From Zeugodacus cucurbitae (lineage: Eukaryota; Arthropoda; Insecta; Diptera; Tephritidae): a stretch of 64,000 nucleotides of DNA. The position numbers and the translations under genes were made by a program. The stretch lies in assembly GCF_028554725.1 (NCBI RefSeq), contig NC_071668.1:59614232-59678231 (forward strand), given 5' to 3'. Shown here piece after piece: positions 25,004 to 37,760 of the stretch; position 1 is the stretch's first letter, and each line of letters starts with the position of its first letter. The notes under the pieces are model-generated. The model was not told the origin of the DNA. It saw nothing but the letters and a program-made list of their open reading frames with translations, and did no database searches.

Positions 25004-25589
25004 AATCAATGAATAATACATACATTTTCTTTTAATTTAAAAGGCCAACGAAGACAATATTTCCTTCCATATCGTGAATAATTAAAGTTTATTTGATGAG
25101 TATAAAATCTCCAATAGTATAATAATAGTAATCTATACGGGATAGTTCCTAGTTACATTTCAGTATTCATCATAAATCGTCATCTACTCTTTGCGAAGGA
25201 TGTCCAACGGGATAGTCTCACCGAGTAAGCATTGCGAAGTCTGGTGAGAAACGAAAACAAACACGTTACTTAGGATTGACGAAAAAATACTTCAACCGTG
25301 TTTGTGGATATTTTTAAGAAGTTATTTTTCCATGGTAAAACACTTGGTTCATAAACTAGATCTTCAAAACTAAGCTTAAAAAATTCTTTAAGGTTTTTTT
25401 ACCCCAAAGCCGAAAATTTAATTAAGAATAATTAATACTATAGGCTTGTGGTGGAACAATTGATTTGAAACCTTCGAGACTAAGTTTAGTAAAACCTTTT
25501 TGCAGGCTTGTAAGTATCCAAACAAGGCAAATCAATAAATAGGTATAAAAAAGGGTTCCGACATTGCGAACTCAATTGAGTCGAGAGCT

Positions 25590-26290
25590 TCGGAAAAAAA
25601 CTCAGAGGAATACTTAGAAAACTAGTTGGAAGGAAAAAGTGGCAACTCGACAGTGTAGTTAAAAATTTGTGCAACAATGAGTTTAAGGTCTTCGGCAAAC
25701 TTAAAGAAAACTCTTATGACCGTCTTTGAAAAGAAAAAAAATCCTGTAGAGATATAAGGATATGACATTCGAAACTAGACATAGAAACATCTTTGATTAA
25801 CATTTTGAACCTAAAAGTGGCAACCCTATAAATAATATAGAACGTAATGAAACCCCAGAATACTTGTTAGAAACAAAACTTTCATGAAAAAAATGTGGTA
25901 ACCCTATAAATAATATAAACCGTGATGAAACAATGGGTTTGGTGCCTTTTTAACCATACTCAGTGTAATCTTTACAGATTGGTTAGAAACAAAACTTTAC
26001 TGGAATGAAAAGGTGGCAACCTTATGAATACAGGCCGAGATTAAACAATGGGGACTTTCTTAAAAAATTAGACTAATATTTTACAAATTGTTAGAAGCAA
26101 AACGTTACGCTACCGAAAAAAGGAAGTGAGGCCGTGGTTGAAGTTTTCGAAATCAAGATTTTCGAACTCGTTGTAAAAAAATGTGGAAGTTGGGTTATGA
26201 TAAAAACTGAATTTAATACCATCCAAACCATGCTTAGAAAAATATTTTGTTGGACTTGTTGAAAGAAAAATATGGCAACACTTGACATGA
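25590..26290. repeat. Degenerate ~100-120-bp direct repeats
   Basis: Phrases recur: 'gtggcaaccctataaataat' near 25806 and (with 'gtggtaaccc') near 25888, 'gtggcaaccttatgaata' near 26010, and 'ttagaaacaaaacttt' near 25868, 25982 and (altered) 26090. It is ancient, diverged and non-coding. Confidence 0.5.
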
Positions 26291-28235
26291 GTTCGGTTAC
26301 ATCAAATTTTTATGTGTTTTTCACATGTCGCTCTGTAAATAAAAAATATTCTTCCCCGCAGTTCTTACTTTTATTTAGTGGCAAGTGGCAACAATAATAT
26401 TTATTATAAAATTGTTGTTGCATAAACAGCGGCATTTACATACATACCAACAGCAAAACAACTTAATCCAACATTAATATTTGGCTTTGTTATTTGTAAA
26501 TGCTGGCTGGTGGCAGTCATCGAACGAGATTTTTGTAAGCTAAAATTTGTTGTGTTGTAGTTGATGTTGTTGTCATTCAAGTGACGCAACGATTTTTCGT
26601 CAGCAGCATCAGTTCTATGAGTTCTACGAGTTCTATGAGTGCAGTGTACACATTAGGAACATTGGGCACTCATACACACACACACATAAAGCTTCAAGAG
26701 ATGACATAAAACACAGAGGCTATTCTACACACTCATACATAAATGTCTACTACACAGATGCAGTACAAATGCCAGCCGGCATCATTTACCACCCACCCAC
26801 ACACACACACACACACACCGCTCATATGAGTAAGTTCTAACAAACGCCAGCGGGCGGAGTAAGAGGAGTAAGCTTGAGCAATCGTTTCGCGTGCGCTCGC
26901 GTTCGTTTATTGCCAATCGAACATTCAAAATTCAATACTCCTGAAAATCGTTACGCTTCTTTGCGGATTTTTGTTGTTTTTGTAAGCTTAGTTGTTGGTA
27001 TCGTTGGCTTGTTACAGCTGTTCGAATAAAACTGCCTGCCTTTCCCTCTCACTACACTCCTTCAAATGCTTTGCCGTCAGTTACAGGCAGTGGCGCGCTG
27101 GGCGTTGGTTTGACGGTATGACGGCGCGTCCACCATTTCGTTTCATTTTTCTTGTTGTTTTTTTGCATTTGTACGCGCTCAGTTCCATAACAAATTTGTA
27201 CACGTATTGCATATGAATGCCACTTCTACGATCCGTATGACGACAATAACAAAGTAACCGACAGGGACAGCAATGATGGTGGCGCGCTTGCATATCGCCG
27301 TTGGTAATGATGATGACCTGGCACAGTGTGGCGATGTGGCGCAAAGGAGAGCAGGCGCTTTCGCTGGAGTTTCTTAATGTTTTACTTTAAAATTTAATTT
27401 AAAAAAAAATGTTGAAATGGCAAATTAGGTGATCGCATAATCGATCAGACAATGATCACATTATCAACTAAAGATCAAATCATAAATCAAATCGAGTAAA
27501 TCAACTGAAACTATTCATTTGAAACCCGTTAACCGAGAGATTTAGGGTTAATAATTCTTGTGGGTGCCACCAAAGTTGGTTACAGAGAATTTCTATTCAT
27601 AATTCAGACTGTCCCTAAAAATATGTTAACGAATTTAAGATCAGATGATCGAAGAGGTTTAAAAACATTATTTATAGGTAATAGTGTACACTAATTCCCG
27701 AAGTATCTCATTTATTATGTAAGGAAACTCGAGACGAAGAGAGTTGGAATCATAAATCATTAATGGAAGTTGGTAATGTGAAGATCAACAGGATCAAAGA
27801 CGAACTCGTCAGAACGATCTACAAGGAGAACATACTGGGAGATAGTTTGTCCTTGATTTAATTATCGACATATGAGTAGCGATCGATTATTTCCTGTTTC
27901 TTGTTTCTTGAAAAAAAAAAAATAAGATTAGGATGACTCTTTGACTCGGTTTCGGATACATAAAATTATTACGAAAAAAATTTCGAACTTCGTACTTTTA
28001 ATCATTAGGAAAGCAATTTATAACATAGAAGAGGTTAAGTTGTAAGAACTAATTGGTTCGAACAGTAAAAACAAGATACCGTTTCATATTATTGGGAAAA
28101 GTGTATTGTACATATTAAAATAAGGTTATGTTGAAAAATTTAAATGACTTATAGGTTTGAAAGAAGGCAACCGTGGGTTTATACATTTTATTGGAGAAAA
28201 ATGAATTGTAGGTTCTTAGTTTTTTCGAAGAATCA

Positions 28236-28660
28236 TTTTTGAACTATTCAGAAATTCTAATTTTTCGAAATTTTTGAAAGAACTTTTGAAGTTTAAAAAT
28301 TTTGAACTATTCAGAAATTCTTGTTTTTCGAAAGTTTTGAGAGAACTATTTTGGAAGTTTAAGCATTTCGAAAAATTGTGAAATTTAATTTTTTCGAAAT
28401 TTTCGAAAGAACTGTTTTTGAACTATGTATTCAGAAATTCTAATTTTTCGAAATGTTTGAAAGAACTTTTTTTGAAATTTAAATATTTCGAACAATTCTG
28501 AAATTTAATTTTTTCGAAATTTTCGAAAGAACAATTTTTGAAATTTGAAATTTTTAAACTATTTTGACATTTACATTTTTCGAAATTTTTGACAGACTAA
28601 AATTTAAAATTTTCGAAAAATTGTAAAATTCAACAAATTTCGAAAATTTTGAGAGCCTTA
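28236..28660. repeat. TTTCGAAA-rich degenerate tandem repeat
   Basis: Units of roughly 65-75 bases are built from 'gaactattcagaaattctaa', 'tttttcgaaatttttgaaag' and 'aactttttttgaaatttaaa', repeated six or so times with drift. The same TTCGAA words dominate 13600-14890. Confidence 0.6.
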
Positions 28661-30067
28661 TTAGTGGTTGAGTACGTTTGGAGCACAACATTTTCAATCA
28701 CATAATACATTTAAGAAAGCACTGTGCGCTCTGTGCACGTACTCAATACAAAAATTCGATTCGATTGCTAGCTACACGACCAACCGGTGCTTTTGAGCGC
28801 TTTCCATATAGATACACACACACACATCATCATCTATACCGCCTCGACCGCACAACGCTTGCCGCTCGTCGTTTCACTGCGATTTTGTGCTGTACTGTGC
28901 TGTGCTGTGTGCTTCGAACATTTCAGCTATTCCTGCCACATCCTTGCCCGTACAAGCTACACTTTTGCGAATTACGTGCCCATGGTTATGGTTTCAATTC
29001 GATTCTTTGCCTAACATTCGCCTCCTCTGTACGAATGAGTATCTTCATACAACTGCACTCGCAATGTGCAAATACTCGTAAAGGCTCACATATATGGATG
29101 ATTGTATGTATGGTTATTAATATGAGCGTGTGTCTGTTTGTCATTGACGTGGCTTGTTTTGCATTTGAGCTAACTTTTCCCCCAATTTCTACTCTTCAAC
29201 AACTTTTTTGCTTTTGATTTTTCTGTTTGTTTGCCATTCGCCTTTGTTGTGCGGCTTGCTTGTCGTCCTTCTTCTCTACTATTGCTTCTTGTTGCTCGTG
29301 AGTGTTTGTGTTGTTGTTGGTTTTACCTTATTGTTTTACATACATATGTACATACACATATCTCGCTTTTCTTCCTGTTACCGTGTAACCCTGTAACGTC
29401 TATCTTCCAACTATCTATCCATCTCTCTATTGGGTCCCGTAGTGGTCGTCGTCAGCGTTCACCTCGTTACGTGCAGTTTCCTTCAATTTGAATTTCTATG
29501 TTTCTTGTTTGATTCCGTTATTTGGAGCACATATTCGCTGTTATTATGATTTCTTTTTTCGTGTGGCTTGCAGCTTGTTTGCCACTCTCTAACGTGAACA
29601 CACATTTTATAAGAAAAAAGTACAAAAACAAAAAGCAAATCTTAACAAGTCATGGTCGGCTTTAGCTTTTCTAATGTTGTTGTTGTTGCGTTTTTACGAA
29701 CTTTAAAGTGCTTTATTGGAGTTAGTACATCTTAACAAGCAGACCACTTCAAAATCGATATACCTCTTGATTGGGGTTACTGATTGTTTTCATGAACATT
29801 GAACACAACTTTAGTAGCTGATAAAGTTGTTGAAAGAGGTTATGCTGGTTGATTTCTCAGATGACCGTTACGTCAGGCTTTTAAGTGAAACCTGTTGAAG
29901 ATTTCGTTATTGTTTTGTAGAAACATTGGATGAAGAAGGAAACACGAAATATTATTTTCAGAAAATTTATATTCGAACATCTATCAGTCTTCTACAGTTT
30001 TCACAAAATCTCAGATTTTTTCATGAACCGGTAAATTAAGGTTAGAAAATCTTTATTCGATATACAT

Positions 30068-32793
30068 ATCGTTAGCTAAAATGCAAACGGCCCTATCTAA
30101 CATTTTCATTATTTTACAGGAGAAACAAAAAATTGTATAAAACTATATATATTAATGTGTTTAGAGCAATTTTTTTCAATGTAACTTGTAAAACAACTAC
30201 AAATTTAAATTTGAAAGAAAATAATGTTTTTTTTTTTTAATATTTTAAAAGTTATGTTACTTACGTCCTTTTGACGAAAGATTTTCTGAAACAAAAAGCC
30301 CTAACTACAATTCAATTTTTTTAGTTATTTGTCAGTAACTTTTCAATACATTTTCAATGAAGTAATATATCGCTGTAACAATAACAATATATTTAAAACA
30401 AAATAAAGAAAAATGTATTTAAGTATGGTTGGCACATTTTTTTGAATGCATTATATATTAAATTAATAAGTATATGAAAATAAAATTAATTCAAGAAGAT
30501 TAAATAAATATGTAGTACAGTTCAGAGGTAACGGTAAATTATACTTTATCAGCTTGTGTATTAACAACTCTCGTATAATAATTAATTTTCATAGGGTATA
30601 TTGTCATAAAAATAAAGACAGTCTGCTGGTAGTACTTTTTTCAGCTCCTGCAGATGCTGCCATTTCTTATTAGAAATTGCTAGTCTGCTCAGATGCAATT
30701 GGGAAGGTTCGACAACTGTGAATTGTTTTGAAGTTCGTTGAGGTAGCTGGGCATAATCGTAATTTATATCAGTTTTAAAATAAATAATTCCAGTCTGCTC
30801 GTATGACAATGCACGTACCCTATTGACAGTAGGGTCTCCTGTTTTTCTTCCTAAAAATTTAATAAGCAATAAAGTTTTGGAAAATTTTTTAGAAATTAAA
30901 AGTGTGCCTTACCTGGTCTAATAGATGAATACCTCATTGGAACAGACTCGTAATCGAGGAAATATTTGTAGTTTAAGTGGTGAACTTGTAGAGGCATAGG
31001 ATTTTTCCGGGCTGCTCTTATTGATTCTACTAGTTGAAATGGCAAATGTATTTGTTTATTTTTGATTCGTCTCTCAATAAGAGAATGAGTGGAATCGCAT
31101 TCCATTTGCGTGTGACCTACTACTAAGTATTTGTGTTCTATGGTAATGTCTTTTTCCACACATAAAGAGAGCAACGCATTAGAAAGGACAACATTTCTGT
31201 TTTGGTAAGAACAACCATCAGAGTAGATAACTATGTGGTGAATGTGAGGATGTTTCAAAAGTTGGGTTTTTAAATGTTTTAAAACAATTGTTGTAAACGT
31301 TGATGAGACAAGAGTTCCTTCGGTTTCATCCCAAACGTAATTATCAGACTCGTGACTTATAACATTGTATATAGTGAAGTTGTGAACTTGTAGTTTCATT
31401 TTATAATAAGAGGAGCTGGCGTTGGACTGTGGTATAAGTTTAACTGCCTCCATATCTATGCAAAATAGTAGAAATGCACCTAATTTGGCATTTTCGACAT
31501 CATTTTGCTTCTCATTTCGCATCCTTTCAATTTCATTTCGGTGATTGTCTAAAAATCCTGTGACAAGTTGTTTGATTTAAAGTATAAACATAAGTCACAC
31601 TGGTCATTTCGTGGTTTAAATAACGAGTAATTGCTTGATTTAAAAACATTCATAAAAATTGGAAATGATACTCGAGCAATATCATTGTTTTTATGTTCTT
31701 CGCATGATTGAGAATAAAGTTCATAAATCTGTCTGTATGTTTTGAAATCTGCTTCAAAATATATTTTTGTTGTATATTTGCGACGATAGTGCGACTCCAA
31801 CTTTGGAAAATCTTCTAACCAGTTTTGTAAGTAGCTACATCTTTTCTTATAGTGTAATCTTTCTTTATTTTGATCAGAATTTTGCGTTTTTAGACTCTTT
31901 TGGGTGCAATGTAAGCCACTGGATTGGGTCCAACAACGTACCATTTTTTCTGATAAGCCCAAAGTTGATAGAAACATATGCCGACAAACTTGCATTCGAT
32001 TTGTATTGTGCTTTAGAAAATAATATTTAGTATTGGAGCGTTTGGAATTTTCAACAGTTACACGTTGTGTTTTGGAACATTCAATGAGGTTTGTTACATA
32101 TAATTTTTTTTTCATTCCACGACATTATCCAGAACGAGTCAAAAATTTCTTTACGAGTATCTTCTGTAAAATGGGAGCAAAATCGAATGGAACTTTTCTC
32201 ACAGAACTTCGACTTACACGCATCTTTCATTTCTCTGGGCTTTCTATAGCTTATATTTCCTTTAGATAAACCTTGATATTTCTGTCCTGCCATACGTTTT
32301 TGCTGGTTATTAACTCTCATATTTTTTGTACTATTACTCGCATTTCTGGTTGCACCACTTGCTAAATTATTTTCCGACATATTTTCACTATCCGAATTCA
32401 TATTAATGATATGTAATTTATTTGCTTAAAATTTGAAAAAATCAATTATAGTTAAACACTGAGATGAGTTAAAAAAACACGTGTACTGTTTACAAAAAAC
32501 TTTAATTGTGTTTACTGTGCTGTCTACTACAAAGCAAAACGGTGTAACGGGACAAGGCCGTGTTTGAATTGTGTGGTGTTTATTGTTGTGTGTAGTTAGG
32601 GCTCTTTGCATTTATCAAAACGAACACTTTGTAGTAAGGGCCTTTTGTATTTCGTTAATAAAACAACTATTTTTAATCGTATGACTCTTTAATTTTGTAT
32701 GAACATGTAGTTTGAATAAATATATTATAATCAATCAAAAAACCCATTTTGATTTTTTTGTTGGTTAGGGCCGTTTGCATTTTAGCTAACGAT
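30068..32793 (-). mobile_element. 2.73-kb DNA transposon, 28-bp perfect TIRs, ATACAT target duplication
   Basis: The left end begins ATCGTTAGCTAAAATGCAAA then CGGCCCTA. The right end is its exact reverse complement over 28 bases and matches further with two mismatches. ATACAT directly flanks both ends (30062-30067 and 32794-32799). Related sub-terminal copies of the motif TAGGGC-N-TTTGCATTT lie inside the right end (about 32597 and 32638), and a weaker one lies inside the left end (about 30290). The minus strand carries one transposase-like gene (30582-32401). A 6-bp duplication is reported for superfamilies such as IS3EU and Dada, but I cannot assign this one from sequence alone. Confidence 0.85.
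30582..32401 (-). pseudogene. Spliced transposase-like gene with two homopolymer frameshifts
   Basis: The ATG is at 32401. Three consecutive frames plus a spliced last exon make one protein of about 600 residues. The first frame change lies in an A-run near 32105-32112 (one base too many); the second lies in the A5 run at 31551-31555 (one base too few). A 62-base GT-AG intron at 30912-30851 joins 'SSIRPG' to 'RKTGDPTV'. Visible features are an N-terminal Cys/His block around 'FCSHFTEDTR', 'CDLC', and candidate RNase-H-like acidic positions in 'FCIDMEAVK', 'VIYSDGCSYQN' and 'GHTQMECDSTHSLIERR'. The last two blocks are, as I recall, typical of a widespread uncharacterised insect and cnidarian family. 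The DDE reading is inference. The frameshifts may be real or assembly errors in homopolymers. Confidence 0.75.
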
Positions 32794-33061
32794 ATACATA
32801 ATCTCATTGGCAAAATTAATTATTCGACTTTTTGATTTTTGGAAGGTTCGAGAATGATCAAGTTTAATCGGACATTATTCTCAATCCACGAAGGAGTATG
32901 AAATATTATATAAATATATAAAATCTACATCTTTCTTGTTCTAAACCTGTCCCTTCAAGGATTTCTTGTAGCCTTGAGATCTGTGAAACTATCTTGAAGG
33001 ATATTATATGCTCGGATTGTGTCAAAGCTAAAACAGACTTCACATACATTTGCTCTCTTAA

Positions 33062-33773
33062 TGGGCTACATCTACCAGTGTGACACTTTCAAAAAATCAA
33101 TATTTTTTATTTGCTTACTTATAGTTTATACTTTTAAAAATATCCTCTGAAATCGGCTACGACTTTGCCGACTCTTTCTTGACTAGTTTTTGAATGACAG
33201 CATTCTAAAGAGCGAAAGAGGTATAAATCTCTATAGTTGAAACTTTAAACGCGTTTTTCTCGAAACGACAGTTTTCAAAATTTCTGACATCATAACTCAT
33301 CAAAAAATTGACCGATCGACTTTAAATTGAAACTGAGTATGCTTGAATATATTTACTATACAATGACCTACGAACATGGGTTGAAAATTGTCAATTTAGC
33401 ATTAAAATAACGGTAATTTTTTACCTATAAAAACGACACTTTTTTCATAACTACGCCATTTTGTTAATTTTTGATATTTTTCCAAAATCGTAGGTCATTG
33501 TATAGGAAATATATTCTACTTTAAGATTTTTGATTTTTTTGTTTCAACTGCTCATTCCGCCTAAATCATGTCAGAAGTTGGGTAACTTTTTTTTGCACCT
33601 CCGAAGACAGCACATAACTCCGTTATTTTTCAATATTTTATTTTTTCTTAAAATATAGCTGAAAATATAACTTAATATGTCCAAAAAACTATGAAACATT
33701 CGTCCGAGTACTTTGTTTAAAAAAAATTCACAAAAATCGCCTAATTTTTCATGGGTTACACTGGTATATCCCC
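33062..33773. mobile_element. 712-bp MITE flanked by TTAA
   Basis: The left end after TTAA (33058-33061) reads TGGGCTACATCTACCAGTGT. The right end reads ACACTGGTATATCCCC before TTAA (33774-33777). The inverted ends share ACCAGTGT and the G-triplet start. A TTAA duplication points to piggyBac-like or Kolobok-like mobilisation. There is no intact ORF. The truncated relative at 6525-6957 has the same right end. Confidence 0.6.
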
Positions 33774-34269
33774 TTAATTCGAGTTCAATTAAATTCATTT
33801 CATCCCCACGTAATTTCCACTCTCAAACAGAGAGTTTTACGAATTTTCCTGGAACGAAGTTTGTGAAAATACCACCCGATTTTATCAAAAAGCTTTCAAT
33901 CTATAAGGCGATCCTTCCGTTTACTTTATTATCACTACGTATCTTTCGTTGGACAGGATATTATGAAAACGAACCATCCTATCTTAATCTTTTAACTTTC
34001 ATATTTTCCATTTAATTTTTTGAAGCTATGATTCCTTCACTGGACAACATTTTGTCCAAAAAAGATAGTCAGCTACGAGCGGTTGAGGTTTGTACGTCAT
34101 AGTAGTATTTGAAAAAGACTATGCAGAAATCTTTGGAAATAGTTTTCAAATAAAATGTGAAAGAAACCAAAACAAAGTTGTACGAGTATTTGAGCTTTAT
34201 CTGACCAAAAGCTCAAATGTATCACTTCCGTATAGACCAGCGCTCATAGTGATCTTTCTGTTATAATTA

Positions 34270-34766
34270 GAACATGATCAGCTAATCAACAGGCCATGCA
34301 AACTAGCCTTATATGGAACCGTAGCACCATCAGTCTTGGAGCTGAAACATAGACAACAAGCGAAAAAAAAAACAAAACAAAATTAATGATTTTCAAAAAA
34401 AAATTCTTCAAAAAATTTTCGGCGCAGTAAGTCTCGGACGAGGATAAGATAGAATACCGACCAGCTAATTCAAGGCGAAAACGTGGCACGATTTATTAAA
34501 GCGCATCGAATAAGATGGCTAGGACATATTACAAGAATAGATGTTTCAAAAACCCAAAAGAATGTAATGGACGCGAAAACATTCGTTGGCAAAGCAAGAG
34601 GAAGGCCAAGATCAAGATGGAAGGTCGAACTAAACTGGACTGGAAAACTGGGAAGAGACCGCAAAACACAGAGTAGCTTGGAGGCGTTTTGTTCTGTAGG
34701 CCAAAGCTCACAAAGAGATGTAGAGCCAAATGATGATGATGATTACCAGCATGGTAAATATATCTA
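34270..34766 (+). pseudogene. Non-LTR RT C-terminal remnant (second family)
   Basis: The plus frame from 34483 reads 'ARFIKAHRIRWLGHITRI', then 'GKARGRPRSRWKVEL', the usual tail of insect non-LTR ORF2 proteins ('RWLGHV...GRR-RGRPR-RW'). Upstream, out of frame, are degraded 'LGAET' and 'FKKKFFKKFSA', equivalent to 'YGAETW...FERKILRKIFG'. There are several stops, so it is a dead fragment. It differs from the family at 9828 and 24546. Confidence 0.75.
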
Positions 34767-36939
34767 AGGGCGGATACAGCACTCGAATATTTTACTTCTG
34801 TTTTCATGAGCATTTTTCTAAGTCAAAGAAATCATTATAATCGGCGTTATCATTCCTAAAGACCATACAAACTGATCAAGGCAGAGCGAGAGTGATAGAG
34901 ACACAAATTAGAAATAGAAACGGATATGAATGGAGCGCGAGAGGAATATGAAATATATATTGAGAGAGAAAAATATGAAATAGATATCGAGGGAGAGACA
35001 GGGAGAGATACTTAGCGAGATAGAGCGGAATGGACAGGAATTGCTATTAAGCTTAGGACTGTCAATTCGACAGCATTCCTTACAAATATTTGGAGAAGAT
35101 ACATATATACAAAAAGAGGTTTATATCTCACTACAGCACTCCTCAGCTAGTTGCTAAGCGAGCTCTAATACTCAGAAGGAGAAGAAGATCTAATACTCCA
35201 CCATATCTTTGACAAAAAATCTATAAAATCACGCGAACAACCAAAGGACAAATTTACCAGCCCCAAGAGATGCTTAGCAACAATAAAAAACTGATTTCTC
35301 ACTTACCAAGCTACGAGTACCAACACAAAATGAAATCCGAAAGTACAAGTAACTAATAATAAGTAAAGCAGCCACTAACAAATTGAAGTCTTTGTGGCTA
35401 CACGAAAATTTCCGTCTAACTTCCGGTCCAACTACCGGCTAACTAAGAGTCAACGAAGAACGACTAACCAATGCACTGGTATGGTTGTTAGATGGCATAG
35501 CGAAGTTGCGCTTAAACGCATTATTTTTGAACTTTTCGTTTGCCTTCTAACTGGACAAATATGAGCTGGAAATAAGCAACCATCGAAAAAAAGAAAACCG
35601 ATCCATCGGAAGTTTTAGATAGTTGATAGCTACTGGTGTTGTTGCTGTAATTTCGACTACACAAAGCATAATGAAAGTAGGTTTCCTACATAAGTGAGAA
35701 TATTACTTAGTTTGGGAAATGTGGTTAGCTTAGGCGTGCGTTGTTGTCTATAAGTAGATAGTTGCTATATGTATAAGAGGTAAGTAGGTATGGACACAGT
35801 ACTGAAGGAAAATGGCAAAAATAGAAATTCAAAAGCGCTCTTTTGGGAAGACAGGAAACTGGGCAAACGCAAATGCAAAAATCGAATTAACTGCAGCCAA
35901 AGCCAAAGTGTAGTGCTGCTTGGGCACATGAGAAGACAAAAGCAGGCGTTGTAACTGCAAATGTATGTATGTTTATGTGGTAGGCTACGAAAGGGTTGTG
36001 CCTAATGTTCAGTTATTTGGTAGTTTTGTTGCTTATCTTCTGCTGGCAAGCAAGCAAGCAAGTTCGAACTATCAGCGAGACGTTGCCGACGATGACGACG
36101 ACGACGACGATGGTGACGTTGACAACACCGAGGAGGAGCAGACTAAACAGCATTGCAGTTATACAACAACAATGTGAAAAAGAAAAACAACTATAAGGAC
36201 ATTACTCGTAGGAGCATCACGATAAGGTTGCGCGCATTGCTGTTTCTACCGTTTCTATAGCGCATACCATCGTGTAGAAAAAGGTGGCATGGCGGCCACT
36301 TGAATATTGCCTTGCGCGCGCTCTATGGCTTGAGCTTGCCTTGGTTTATGGCGTGTACGGCCTACGCGTCCCAGAATGTCTGGTTGACTTGAGCTGGCCA
36401 TCTATTTAGCTGTAGCTAGCGCCAGTTGTTGTTATTGCTATTGCCATTACTCTGTTATATGCCTCGCTTTGCTGCTTATGGTGGTAGGTCAACGATGCAT
36501 AATGGCATCCAATTGGAAAGTACGCGTATGTATGCGTTGATTCCGTGCGTGCGTGAGTGCGTGCGTACGGCATTGCTGGGCTAGGAAAAATGTTTGGAAA
36601 AACATATGGACACAAGACAAGCGCCACCACGCACACAAAGCGCCACACAGCGTAAGGCGGTGGGGGTAGGCAGTCTATTGAAAGGTTTGAAGTAGAAATT
36701 TACGCAATTGGAAAAACGCACGCATAGCACAGGCGGCACACAGGCAACTACAATTACAGCATACGCACATGCATGCTTGCGTACACAAGCGCTCGTAAAT
36801 ACTCAAGAAATAAAACGGCAGAAATTGCAGCAAATATCAATGCTTCGATAGCGTAAGAATCATGCAACAACAAATAGTGCGTGTGAGTAGAGTTGCCAAA
36901 TGGTTGAATAATGGAAGAAACTATGTGATAATAATAATA

Positions 36940-37760
36940 AAGAATAAAAAAATGTGTAATTAAAAAAATATAAATAATAAAAAAAATAAAATAAAAATAA
37001 AAAAATAAATAAAAGAAAATAAAAATAAAATAAAATAAATTAAAATAAAATAAATAAAATGAAATAAATGAAAAAAAAATAAATAAAAAATAAAATAAAT
37101 TAAAATAATAATTATTAATTGTTTGTATAATAATTAAATTTTTTTTGTTGTCATTATTAAATTTATTTATTTTTTTTGTAAATATTAATATTTTTGTTGC
37201 TTAACAAATATAAATTTACTTAAATTAATTAAATACTTTAATTTATTTAATAAAATTGACTAATTCCTAATTTTATTAAGTTAAAAAAATTGAGTGAAAA
37301 AATAATAATAAAAAGGATTTTATTTTCAATATTTTTTTTTAAATAATATTTTATTGTAGGGATAAAAATTGTATTATTTTTTCTTTTTTATTAAGCATAT
37401 GAAAACTATATACCAGGGCTTCTTTCAAAAAAAAATAATAATAATATTTTGACGTTTATTTAATTAATATGAATATTTAAACTATATTTTTTTTTTTTAT
37501 TTATAATTTTTAATTTAATTTATAAATTTTTACTTTTTTTTATTTATAAATTTTTATTTTTTTTATTTATAATTTTTTAATTAATTTTTTTTTATTCATA
37601 ATTTTTAAAAAATGTTTAATTCATAATTTATAAATTTTTAAAATTTTTTGTTTTTTATTTTATTATTTTTTAATATATAATTTTTTTATTAATTTTTTTT
37701 AACATATAATTTTTTAAATTTGTTTATAAATATATTTTTTATACATAAACAAAAACCATT
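36940..37760. repeat. Extreme A+T low-complexity block
   Basis: About 0.8 kb is almost entirely A and T. The first third is A-rich with (AAAAT)/(AAATA) words, and the later part is T-rich with 'atttataatttttaat' words, so base skew flips inside the block. Confidence 0.75.

Larger units (their letters stand above)
25004..30061. other. Gene-free stretch with degenerate tandem repeats and CA microsatellites
   Basis: No conserved gene is recognised in 5 kb. (CA)n tracts lie at about 26672-26686 and 26792-26818. Frames of up to 179 codons at 28678-29217 (plus) are Cys/His/Thr-rich translations of simple sequence. The two degenerate tandem repeats are listed separately. Confidence 0.5.

Noticed and set aside
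28678..29217. 179-codon plus-strand open frame
   Set aside because: Translation is Cys/His/Thr-rich low complexity with no domain, overlapped by equally long frames in other phases; composition explains it.
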